Assembly (NCBI GenBank): GCA_902772915.1
Contig: CACYCE010000035.1
Span: 1-37,841, forward strand
Length of the DNA stretch: 37,841 nucleotides
Origin: an uncultured Erysipelotrichaceae bacterium
GTDB lineage: Bacteria > Bacillota_I > Bacilli_A > RFN20 > CAG-288
Reading direction: 5' to 3'
The position numbers and the translations under genes are program-made. The first letter of the stretch is position 1, and the number at the start of each line of letters is the position of its first letter. A model generated the notes under the pieces. That model was given only the letters and a program-made list of their open reading frames with translations. It was not told the DNA's origin and ran no database searches. Below are positions 30,457-37,841 of the stretch, in pieces.

Positions 30457-32607
30457 ATGGATAACGCAAGTATTTTGATACTATGTCTGATTATTGCGGC
30501 AACGCTAATCACAATTTTTTACGTTTTCTTCTTATATCACAAGATTGGGCGTATAAAAATCGCTAACCCAGATGTCGAAAATATCTCTGGTTACATCCGC
30601 GAAGGCGCTATGGCCTTCTTACGAAGAGAATTCAAGGTCATTATTCCTTTTGTTCTTATAGTCGCTGTCATCTTGGTTGTTTTAGGATTTATTCCTGTAT
30701 TTAAAAACGTCGAAGGAATCGGATGGGAAGGTGGATTATCATTTATCATCGGTGCAACCTTCTCTGCCCTAGCTGGTTATATAGGCATGTTATCCGCTAC
30801 TAAATCTAACGCTAGAACTACCGATGCTGCCGCCAATAGAGGTATGGGTGGAGCTTTAAGAGTCGCTTTCACCGGTGGTTCGGTCTTAGGTCTAGCTGTC
30901 GTCGGCTTAGGTTTATTAGGTTTAACCGCTCTATTTATTTCCTTCTTCTATATCTACTCGGCTATGGGTTCAGCCCAAATGACTGCTCTTTCCCAAGCCT
31001 CTCATGTTATTTCAGGTTACGGCTTAGGCTGTTCTATGATTGCTCTATTTGATAGAGTTGGTGGAGGTATTTACACTAAGGCTGCTGATGTCGGTGCAGA
31101 TATCGTTGGTAAGATCGAAGAAAATATTCCTGAAGACGATCCTAGAAATCCCGCCACTATCGCTGATAACGTCGGTGACAATGTCGGTGATATTGCTGGT
31201 ATGGGTTCTGACTTATGTGAGTCGTATGTCGGTAGTATCATCTCTTGTTTAACTCTAGGTGCAATTCTAGTTCAACAAGGAGTTAGCTCAGGTCAACCTA
31301 TAAATTTCTCTTTCGTTCTCTTCCCTTTAATCATTGCTGCTGTAGGTGTTTTAGCTGCAGTCTTGTCAGTAATCTTGGTTCGTTCTCGCGAATGGAAAGA
31401 TCCTCAAAAGACTCTAGACTTAGCTACTTACATATCTACAGGTATTGTCTTTATTACTACTATCTTCTTAGCAATCTTCTACCTCCAACGCGCTCAAGCT
31501 ATAGGTGCTGTCTCAGCAGGTTTGGTCTCAGGTATCTTAGTCGGTAAGATTGCTGAATTATACACTTCTTCTGATTACAAAGGTGTTAAAGAAGTTGCTA
31601 AAGAATCCGAAACTGGCGATGCAACTAACGTCATCTCCGGATTAGGTCTAGGTATGAAATCTACTTTCTTAACAGTCTTAGTTCTCGCCCTAGGTATTGT
31701 TATCGCTTACTTATTCTTAGGAAATTACGGAATCGGTTTAGCTGCTGTAGGTATGTTATCAGTTGCAGGTATAACTATCTCTGTAGATGGTTACGGCCCT
31801 ATTTCTGACAATGCTGGTGGTATCGCAGAAATGTCTAAATTAGATCCTTCCGTTAGAGAAATCACCGATAAATTAGATGCCGTAGGTAATACTACCGCTG
31901 CTGTGGGCAAAGGTTTCTGCATCGGTTCGGCGACCTTCACAGCCTTAGCCTTATTCTTATCTTACGCGCAAGCTGCTAACTTATTTGATGCCGCAGGTGC
32001 AGCTAACTTAAATGTCTTGTTACCTGAAGTTATCATCGGCCTACTCTTAGGTGCGATGTTACCTTATCTCTTCTCTTCTTTAGTTATTGGTTCTGTTGGT
32101 AAAGCGGCTAACCAAATGGTTGTTGAAGTTAGAAGACAATTTGCAGAAAATCCCGCCATCTTAGAAGGTAAACAATTACCTGATTATAAGAAGTGCGTTG
32201 ATATTTCTACTAAAGCATCCTTAAGAGAAATGATTCTCCCTGGTATTATCGCTGTTATTTCGCCGTTCATCGTCGGATTTGTCTTAGGTAAGAGAGGATT
32301 AGGTGGAATGTTAATTGGCGCTTTATCTTCCGCTATTATGTTAGCAATCTTCATGGCTAACTCTGGAGGAGCTTGGGATAATGCTAAGAAGTACATCGAA
32401 CAAGGTCACTTTGGTGGTAAAGGTTCTAAAGCTCATAAAGCTGCCATCACCGGTGATACTGTCGGAGATCCTTTAAAAGATACCGCCGGTCCTACTATGG
32501 ATATCTTAATCAAATTGATGTCTATCATCTCCTTGATTATGGCTCCGGTCTTCTCTCAAACTTCTTCTTTGTGGGAAGTCTTAATTAAAGCCGTCTCTGG
32601 TCAATAA
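30457..32607 (+). CDS. hppA: Membrane-bound ion-translocating pyrophosphatase
   Basis: A 716-residue integral membrane enzyme with about 16 helices that hydrolyses cytoplasmic pyrophosphate and pumps Na+ and/or H+ out. Diagnostic stretches are GGGIYTKAADVGADIVGKIE (in pieces GGGIYTKAADVGAD and VGKIE), DDPRNPATIADNVGDNVGDIAGMGSDL (in pieces DDPRNPATIAD and GDNVGDIAGMG) and the late KAAITGDTVGDPLKDTAGP (AAITGDTVGDPLKDT). GNTTAA at 477-482 has Ala at the position that is Lys in K+-independent enzymes, so it belongs to the K+-dependent group. Na+ versus H+ specificity cannot be settled by eye. AAAGGA ribosome site follows a small ATTCATT/AATGAAT hairpin (30424-30440). Monocistronic. Confidence 0.95.
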   Translation: MDNASILILCLIIAATLITIFYVFFLYHKIGRIKIANPDVENISGYIREGAMAFLRREFKVIIPFVLIVAVILVVLGFIPVFKNVEGIGWEGGLSFIIGATFSALAGYIGMLSATKSNARTTDAAANRGMGGALRVAFTGGSVLGLAVVGLGLLGLTALFISFFYIYSAMGSAQMTALSQASHVISGYGLGCSMIALFDRVGGGIYTKAADVGADIVGKIEENIPEDDPRNPATIADNVGDNVGDIAGMGSDLCESYVGSIISCLTLGAILVQQGVSSGQPINFSFVLFPLIIAAVGVLAAVLSVILVRSREWKDPQKTLDLATYISTGIVFITTIFLAIFYLQRAQAIGAVSAGLVSGILVGKIAELYTSSDYKGVKEVAKESETGDATNVISGLGLGMKSTFLTVLVLALGIVIAYLFLGNYGIGLAAVGMLSVAGITISVDGYGPISDNAGGIAEMSKLDPSVREITDKLDAVGNTTAAVGKGFCIGSATFTALALFLSYAQAANLFDAAGAANLNVLLPEVIIGLLLGAMLPYLFSSLVIGSVGKAANQMVVEVRRQFAENPAILEGKQLPDYKKCVDISTKASLREMILPGIIAVISPFIVGFVLGKRGLGGMLIGALSSAIMLAIFMANSGGAWDNAKKYIEQGHFGGKGSKAHKAAITGDTVGDPLKDTAGPTMDILIKLMSIISLIMAPVFSQTSSLWEVLIKAVSGQ

Positions 32608-32617
32608 AAATTAATTT

Positions 32618-32650
32618 AAGCACTTGAACTTCATAATTCAAGTGCTTTTT
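32618..32650 (+). terminator. Intrinsic terminator of hppA
   Basis: Perfect 11-bp stem AAGCACTTGAA / TTCAAGTGCTT, 8-nt loop, then T5. Confidence 0.9.
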
Positions 32651-32683
32651 ATATTTAAAAATATCTTTATGTTTAATCCTTTA

Positions 32684-32692
32684 TGCTAAGAT
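32684..32692 (+). promoter_or_regulatory. Extended -10 promoter of cls, leaderless arrangement
   Basis: TGC-TAAGAT ends six bases before ATG 32699, so the predicted start is the ATG itself. No Shine-Dalgarno site and no clear -35. Confidence 0.5.
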
Positions 32693-32698
32693 TTATAT

Positions 32699-34255
32699 AT
32701 GAGTAAAAAAGAACACATAAGCCTCAAACATAAAAAAAATCATCAAACTATTCCTCCGCGTCACCTCTTAGGAATGTTAATAATCTTAGCGGAAGTTATA
32801 GGTGTCTTTGCAGGTGTATTAGTTCTCGCAATATACTTCACTTGGGTTTGGTATATAATTGGCGCAATTCACATTCTTTTATTTTTATTGATTCTCTCTT
32901 CTTCAGATAACCCTGATTATAAAATTCCTTGGATTGTTTTTATATTGTTAGTACCAATTCTAGGTCCTTTATGTTACATCTTGTTCTACTCTCGTAAATT
33001 ATCTAAAAAGCAAACTAAGAAATTAAAATTATTAAAGAATACTAGAATCCCTTTTAACCACTCTTACCATTACGAGAAATTAAAAGAAGACAATCCTCTA
33101 ATTTATTCAGATGCTAAATATTTAACTCACGCAGAAAAGACTAATTTACATAGAAATACCGCTATTAAATATTACCATCTAGGAGACGATATCTTCCCCG
33201 ACTTATTAAAAGATATAAATAACGCTAAAGAGTTCATCTTCTTAGATTATTACATCATTAGAGAAGGAATCTTCTGGGATACTATTCTTGATGCGCTAAT
33301 TAAGAAGTCTAAAGAAGGTGTTGAAGTGAGACTTCTCTACGATGATATAGGATGCATGAGAAACTTACCTGGTAATTACGACAAATATTTAGATAGCCTT
33401 GGTATTCACACTCGTCAATTCAATAGATTGAAATATCAACCTAACAGCGAATTTAACAATAGATCTCATAGAAAAGTCACAGTAATCGATGGATTATATG
33501 GTTACACAGGAGGATTCAACCTCGCTGATGAATATGTCAATAAAATCGTCAAATTCGGACATTGGAAAGATTCGGGTATCAGAGTTGAAGGTGAATTAGT
33601 CGATGAATTTACTAAACAATTCTTATGTGATTACGAACTCTCCTCCCCTAAACAAATAGATTTCAATTTTGAGAAATATTATAGAAAGCATCTAGTTCCT
33701 AACGATGGCTATTGTATTTCTTTCACAGATGGTCCTCGTCCTATTTACCCTCGTGAAACTGCTAAAGGAGCGATTCTTAATTTATTAAATCACGCTACTA
33801 AAAATGTCTATATAACTACCCCTTATCTAATCACTGATAATGATGTTATGACCGCTATTGAAACTACCTCTTTAAGAGGAATAGATGTAAGAATCATAAC
33901 TCCGCATATCCCTGATAAAAAATTGATATTTAAAATGACGCAATCTTCTTATAAGAGACTTATGGAAGCGGGAGTTAAAATCTACGAATATACTCCTGGA
34001 TTCATCCACACTAAATCTTACCAAGCCGATGGTCAAGTCGCTATTATAGGAACTATCAATCTAGACTATAGAAGCTTAGTTCACAACTTTGAAAACGGCG
34101 TGTGGATGTACAATCACGAAGTAATAAAAGATATTGAAAAAGACTTCTTAGAAACTCAAAAGATCTCTATGCGTATAGAAAAGAAAGATGTTAAGGACAA
34201 CATCATTTGGAGATTCTTCAGAGGAATAGTAAAAATCTTCGCCCCTTTAATGTAA
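32699..34255 (+). CDS. cls: Cardiolipin synthase (phospholipase D family)
   Basis: A 518-residue membrane enzyme that joins two phosphatidylglycerols into cardiolipin. Two N-terminal helices (about 24-48 and 50-66) and a third hydrophobic stretch (78-97, IPWIVFILLVPILGPLCYIL) form the PLDc_N anchor. Two HKD motifs are intact: His257-Lys259-Asp264 (SHRKVTVID) and His437-Lys439-Asp444 (IHTKSYQAD). The domain order and length are standard. Translation appears leaderless. The stop codon sits in the loop of the bidirectional terminator, and the metalloprotease gene converges from the other side. Confidence 0.95.
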   Translation: MSKKEHISLKHKKNHQTIPPRHLLGMLIILAEVIGVFAGVLVLAIYFTWVWYIIGAIHILLFLLILSSSDNPDYKIPWIVFILLVPILGPLCYILFYSRKLSKKQTKKLKLLKNTRIPFNHSYHYEKLKEDNPLIYSDAKYLTHAEKTNLHRNTAIKYYHLGDDIFPDLLKDINNAKEFIFLDYYIIREGIFWDTILDALIKKSKEGVEVRLLYDDIGCMRNLPGNYDKYLDSLGIHTRQFNRLKYQPNSEFNNRSHRKVTVIDGLYGYTGGFNLADEYVNKIVKFGHWKDSGIRVEGELVDEFTKQFLCDYELSSPKQIDFNFEKYYRKHLVPNDGYCISFTDGPRPIYPRETAKGAILNLLNHATKNVYITTPYLITDNDVMTAIETTSLRGIDVRIITPHIPDKKLIFKMTQSSYKRLMEAGVKIYEYTPGFIHTKSYQADGQVAIIGTINLDYRSLVHNFENGVWMYNHEVIKDIEKDFLETQKISMRIEKKDVKDNIIWRFFRGIVKIFAPLM

Positions 34256-34268
34256 GGCGAAGATTTTT
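34231..34268. terminator. Bidirectional terminator whose loop carries the cls stop codon
   Basis: Perfect 13-bp stem AAAAATCTTCGCC / GGCGAAGATTTTT (34231-34243, 34256-34268). T tracts on both sides make it usable by cls and by the convergent lipoprotein gene. Confidence 0.88.
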
Positions 34269-34279
34269 TATATTTTTTA

Positions 34280-36475
34280 TTAATCTTTAGTAAAAGTGAT
34301 ATATGTAGAGTACACTCCCAAGTCATTATTAATCTCACCGACGTTAAATGACCATCCTAAATCTATTCCGCTATTCAATTTAGAGCCGTTGACAAATTGA
34401 AGAGCATATTTAGACATCGAGAAGGAAGAACCTTCGAAGAATAGCCCTGTATCGCTAAAGCGAGAGGTAGTTCTAATAGTATCTTCAACATCATCTCTAA
34501 TCAATTGAACTAAATTATATTCTTGGTAGTCAGTACCTAAGACAGAAATTCTATCAACGCTATCGAAAGAATTAGACATCGCTAGTTCCATACTACCCAA
34601 GGTTACATCGTTGTAGAAAGGTAAATTGTAATCACCCTTACCATCTTTTTGAACCAACCTAGAATCAATATGATAAATTCTTATACCAGGTTTATTTTGG
34701 CCGTAATCGTAATAAGTACAATCAAATTCATTCAGGCCTTTAGGAGAGAATAATTCTACTAAGATATATTCATCAAACATGGAATTATATTCATTCCAAG
34801 AAGGAGTTAACAATACAAATTCCCCACTGCTTTCTGAATCTTTCAATTCAATAGTAACAGTGTCTTCAGGTATGTAAACTTTTCCCCAACCAAGAGCTAA
34901 TCTACTATAAGGGTCGTGGTCGCCTAAATTATTTACTTGCAATGTAAATCCACCCATAGGCAAATAATTACCACTGTAATCATAAAGATCTTCTAACCCG
35001 AAGATGTGACCAGATTCATGGCGGAAGGTATGAGAATCTACAATTACGTGCGACAAATCTCCATCTCCATATTTAGATCCTGTTCTAGATATAGTTTTAG
35101 GATTGTTGAATTCATACATATCTTCATAGCTAACCCACATATAATGACCAACTTTTCTAGTAGAACTAATCTTAGATGGGATAGAAGATCTAATTACTTT
35201 AGGCCAGAAGTTTTTATTAGTTATAGGATTATCTAATCTCACACCAGTGTGATTGGAAGGACAGCCATAAATGGCACTTACTCCATCCAAATAGCCATCG
35301 TTATCGTAGTCGTAATCGTGCCAATCTTCTTCAGGATTATTGCTGAAATAAGACTCTACTGCTCTTTCCACTATAGTCTTAATTTTATGTTCTTCGTAAC
35401 CGTCCTCAACTTCACTAGATGAGAAACCTACATCAAACCATTCAGCAACCTTACCATTGAGAGTAATTTTACCTCTAGATTCAGTTTCATACCAAGTTTT
35501 AACTGAATGCCATCCAGTTTGTTCTCTAGTTCCAAAGAAAGCGGTATTTAAATCTTGTTTAACATTGTCCTTCTTGTCAGAAGAAGTTATGTAATTACTA
35601 GTATCAGTAAAATTCAAAGGTAAAACTAACCATTTCAAATCACCTTGAGAAGGCGAACGAGTGAAGTAATATTGATCGTAATAATCCTCGTAATTTTGAC
35701 TTAATTCTTGAGGAGAAACTGAAAGTTCTGCAACGATATTAATGTCGAAATAAGTCTGTTTAGTAATTCCATTATAAGTGTAAGAGACGCTAACTGGATA
35801 TTGACCTAAGGTATCTTTATCAACTTTGGAGGTGTCAAATTTCAATTTACTAGTTCCAATCTTTTGAACAAAACCAGAAGTGTAAGAGACGCTAACACTA
35901 GCAGAAGGAACTACTTCTTTATTAATTAAATATTCCTTTCTGCAATTAATTATGGATATGTTATCCAACTCTTTCTCTTTAATTGAGAAATGAATTAAAT
36001 CGAAAGTTGATTCATCTAAAGACAAAGAAGGATCGTCAGTCGTGATATATCTAACTTCAATATCTCCTTGCTTCTTACCTGTTATTAAACCATTTTCACT
36101 AATAGAAGCAATATTTTCATCTGAAGTCATCCAAGTGAAACCTGCTTGAGTATATTCACCTATATCTTCTAAAGTTACATAATCGATTTTTCGTAAAGAT
36201 AATTGATAAGTTTCTTCAGTAACTATACTTCTTCTCTCCGCCTTAATTCTAATGTAGAATTTTCTACCCCTTTCATCGTAAGAAACTAAAGATGTTTTAT
36301 ATTCGTATTGTGAACTTGATGTTGATATCGACGTATTTCCGAAAGAAGAAATCTGAGAATTGATGCTGTTTGAAGAATTAAGACCACTACCAAAAGTAAA
36401 TCTAATAGATTTACAGCCAGTTAAAAGTAGAGTGCACGAGGCAATTAAAGTACATAATTTAATTGATTTTCTCAT
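34280..36475 (-). CDS. Secreted M6-like zinc metalloprotease lipoprotein with Ig-like domain
   Basis: A 731-residue lipoprotein. The signal peptide ends in LTGC (Cys21), followed by a Ser-rich linker. A BIG2-type Ig-like domain lies about 95-150 (FTWMTSDENIASISENG). The protease region has the zinc motif HESGHIFGLEDLYD, with HExxH at 486-490 and a downstream Asp. DYDYDNDGYLDG (about 387-398) looks like a calcium loop, as in M6 (immune inhibitor A-like) peptidases. It should act at the cell surface on host or dietary protein; the target is unknown. A TTG two codons upstream (36481) is possible, but GGAG spacing favours ATG 36475. Confidence 0.88.
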   Translation of the reverse strand: MRKSIKLCTLIASCTLLLTGCKSIRFTFGSGLNSSNSINSQISSFGNTSISTSSSQYEYKTSLVSYDERGRKFYIRIKAERRSIVTEETYQLSLRKIDYVTLEDIGEYTQAGFTWMTSDENIASISENGLITGKKQGDIEVRYITTDDPSLSLDESTFDLIHFSIKEKELDNISIINCRKEYLINKEVVPSASVSVSYTSGFVQKIGTSKLKFDTSKVDKDTLGQYPVSVSYTYNGITKQTYFDINIVAELSVSPQELSQNYEDYYDQYYFTRSPSQGDLKWLVLPLNFTDTSNYITSSDKKDNVKQDLNTAFFGTREQTGWHSVKTWYETESRGKITLNGKVAEWFDVGFSSSEVEDGYEEHKIKTIVERAVESYFSNNPEEDWHDYDYDNDGYLDGVSAIYGCPSNHTGVRLDNPITNKNFWPKVIRSSIPSKISSTRKVGHYMWVSYEDMYEFNNPKTISRTGSKYGDGDLSHVIVDSHTFRHESGHIFGLEDLYDYSGNYLPMGGFTLQVNNLGDHDPYSRLALGWGKVYIPEDTVTIELKDSESSGEFVLLTPSWNEYNSMFDEYILVELFSPKGLNEFDCTYYDYGQNKPGIRIYHIDSRLVQKDGKGDYNLPFYNDVTLGSMELAMSNSFDSVDRISVLGTDYQEYNLVQLIRDDVEDTIRTTSRFSDTGLFFEGSSFSMSKYALQFVNGSKLNSGIDLGWSFNVGEINNDLGVYSTYITFTKD

Positions 36476-36698
36476 AATCAATCTCCTTTATATATTTTTT
36501 AAAAGTATAAAAATAAGTTCGTCTTTTGTTCTTATTATTATTGCATAATAATATATTCATATCAAACTTAGGATGAATATCAATTCTCAATGATTTACCC
36601 TATCAGCAATGTGCAAGATATCATTTTTAAAAAATAAAATAACAAAGTTACTAATAATAAAAATATGTTAAACTTTTTAAAGGAAAGGTGCTTGTTTT

Positions 36699-37661
36699 AT
36701 GAAAAATTTTCTCACTAAAGAATACATGGGAATGAAATTCTATTTCTTTATCCCCTTATTCTTAATTGGCTTAGTCGGCTTGATTGTCGGCTCATTCATG
36801 GATCTACAAATATCTACAAATATGGCCAATATAAATTCCGGTTTTGGTAGATTCTTTGAAACTTGGGGAGCCTTCTTACCTTGCTTTATCTGCCCTTTAG
36901 GTCTAGGAATCGCTTCTAAACCTATCATTAAAAAAGGAGGTAAGCCTTGGGCTATTGCTCTAGCTGCTTTTATTTCTATAGCTGCTATAGCTGGAGTTAG
37001 CTACCTCAATATAAAAGATATGAGTGGCTCAGCTACTACTGCGGGTTATGGATATACTTTACCTAAAGTTGCTGCGATTATCATCGTCATCGTCTTCAAT
37101 CTAGGTATGTACGCTGTCGGTTATTTCTTCGCAAATGAAGAACTTGGCTTTAAGAAATTATTAACTATCGGTTTAGTAATAGTTCTCGCCTTCGGTTTAT
37201 TACATTTATTTACTAACGTCTTTAAAATTATGGCTAACCGCCCTCGTTATCGTTTCTTAGCTTGGGAAGATAACGCCTATTCTATCGATAATTTCGCTCC
37301 TTGGTATAAGTGGGCTTTTGGTAAAAAGTTAATAACTAACAATTCAGACTCATTAAAATCCTTCCCTTCTGGTCACACAGGAAGTATGGCTATAGTCTGT
37401 TTATTACCTACTGCATTTCTAGCTTTCAAGAGAACTAACGAAAGCAAGTTAGCTAAATATTTAGGTTATTGTATTCCCTTTGTCTTTGTCATCGTCATGG
37501 GCTTTGCTCGTATAGTTAACGGCGCTCACTTCTTATCTGATGTATCATTCGCTACAATCTTAGGTTGCTTAATAAGCTTACTATGTGCTTATGTAGGTCA
37601 AATAATCTTAGATAAATACGATTCTAAGCCATCATTAGAAGAAGAAATTAAATCTATCTAA
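36699..37661 (+). CDS. PAP2-family membrane phosphatase
   Basis: A 320-residue protein with about six helices and the PAP2 catalytic triad of motifs. Motif 1 is KIMANRP (176-182), closer-spaced than the usual Kx6RP. Motif 2 is PSGH (223-226). Motif 3 is ARIVNGAHFLSD (Arg271, His277, Asp281). It would dephosphorylate phosphatidate, phosphatidylglycerol phosphate or undecaprenyl pyrophosphate on the outer face of the membrane. The 120 residues before motif 1 include extra helices typical of a Firmicutes subgroup. AAAGGAAAGG lies before the ATG with rather long spacing (about 11 bases). Monocistronic, with its own terminator. Confidence 0.92.
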   Translation: MKNFLTKEYMGMKFYFFIPLFLIGLVGLIVGSFMDLQISTNMANINSGFGRFFETWGAFLPCFICPLGLGIASKPIIKKGGKPWAIALAAFISIAAIAGVSYLNIKDMSGSATTAGYGYTLPKVAAIIIVIVFNLGMYAVGYFFANEELGFKKLLTIGLVIVLAFGLLHLFTNVFKIMANRPRYRFLAWEDNAYSIDNFAPWYKWAFGKKLITNNSDSLKSFPSGHTGSMAIVCLLPTAFLAFKRTNESKLAKYLGYCIPFVFVIVMGFARIVNGAHFLSDVSFATILGCLISLLCAYVGQIILDKYDSKPSLEEEIKSI

Positions 37662-37673
37662 TTTAAATCATAT

Positions 37674-37699
37674 AAAAAGGGGTTGCTTAACCCCTTTTT
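37674..37699. terminator. Bidirectional terminator after the PAP2 gene
   Basis: Perfect 11-bp stem AAAAAGGGGTT / AACCCCTTTTT with a GCTT tetraloop, between convergent genes. Confidence 0.92.
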
Positions 37700-37728
37700 A
37701 CTTTGCATAAATATTTTAATGATTAATA

Positions 37729-37841
37729 TTATAGATCTATCTTTTCGAAAGCTTTAGCACCGATTCTATACCCTAAAAAAGTAGATAGTATAAATAATAT
37801 GATACCTCCTGCTAAAGTAGAGATTTGAGCAATTAACCCTA
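37729..37841 (-). CDS. C-terminal end of a membrane protein (runs off the window)
   Basis: An open minus-strand frame enters from the right edge and stops at TAA 37729-37731. The 36 visible residues contain one strong hydrophobic helix (LAGGIILFILSTFLGYRIG) and a short charged tail (AKAFEKIDL), as at the C-terminus of an integral membrane protein. The AT-biased codons and the shared bidirectional terminator support it as real. Too little is visible to assign a family. Confidence 0.6.
   Translation of the reverse strand, partial: GLIAQISTLAGGIILFILSTFLGYRIGAKAFEKIDL

Noticed and set aside
36534-36552. ATTATTA / TAATAAT inverted repeat between the protease and PAP2 genes
   Set aside because: A pure A-T repeat in a very AT-rich intergenic region is expected by chance. 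The 223-bp gap shows no other structure.
1-37841. Mycoplasma-type genetic code (TGA = Trp), suggested by low GC
   Set aside because: TGA is used as a stop in the permease/ATPase overlap at 8979-8981, and conserved tryptophans in the recognised proteins are TGG.
1-37841. CRISPR arrays, tRNA genes, insertion sequences, phage genes
   Set aside because: No regularly spaced repeats, cloverleaf-like stretches, transposase or integrase motifs were seen on either strand.

Overview
The window is AT-rich DNA from a low-GC Gram-positive-type bacterium. Strong AAGGAGG-like ribosome sites, T-tailed intrinsic terminators, lipobox lipoproteins with serine/threonine-rich linkers and a heavy preference for TAA stops all fit an uncultured gut member of the Bacillota (Bacilli/Erysipelotrichia/RF39-like). 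That placement is inference. TGA acts as a stop (for example the ATGA junction at 8978-8981), so the standard bacterial code applies and the mycoplasma code does not. I saw no rRNA, tRNA, CRISPR array, transposase or phage gene, and the order looks like ordinary chromosome with a few accessory patches.

Layout. 1-1724: the 3' part of a hexapeptide acetyltransferase gene, a TetR-type regulator and an overlapping membrane-protein gene. 1880-4365: the two-gene preTA operon for NAD(P)H-dependent dihydropyrimidine dehydrogenase. 4466-7802: an ABC permease of the FtsX type without its ATPase, then a diguanylate cyclase. 7926-11528: a four-gene operon with a FecCD-type permease, its ATPase, a binding lipoprotein and a SAM methyltransferase, preceded by a palindrome and promoter. 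11583-13284 (minus): plsC and a diacylglycerol/lipid kinase. 13402-16289: a TetR regulator, a RpiB/LacAB isomerase, a membrane protein and a DUF362 protein. 16421-18970: a uridine-kinase-like/CYTH fusion and a secreted tyrosine-phosphatase-like lipoprotein. 19072-21095: a DUF3737 protein and a PatB/MalY C-S lyase.

21096-26434 is the least understood stretch. It holds several small or unknown proteins, unusually structured leaders, a five-codon ORF bracketed by hairpins, and two adjacent secreted proteins that are distant paralogues of each other. A membrane-anchored XRE-type regulator faces them, and its 3' end overlaps theirs. 26500-37841 returns to housekeeping-like genes: an EAL phosphodiesterase, a nitroreductase, a trigger-factor relative without the ribosome-binding domain, a membrane pyrophosphatase, cardiolipin synthase, an M6-like metalloprotease lipoprotein, a PAP2 phosphatase and the tail of a membrane protein.

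Links between genes. plsC, the lipid kinase, cls and PAP2 all act on phosphatidate, diacylglycerol or their derivatives. The diguanylate cyclase (6960-7802) and the EAL protein (26500-28656) form an opposing c-di-GMP pair. Several genes lack a Shine-Dalgarno site and have a -10 element placed so that transcription would start at or within a few bases of the ATG, which points to leaderless translation as a normal second mode here.
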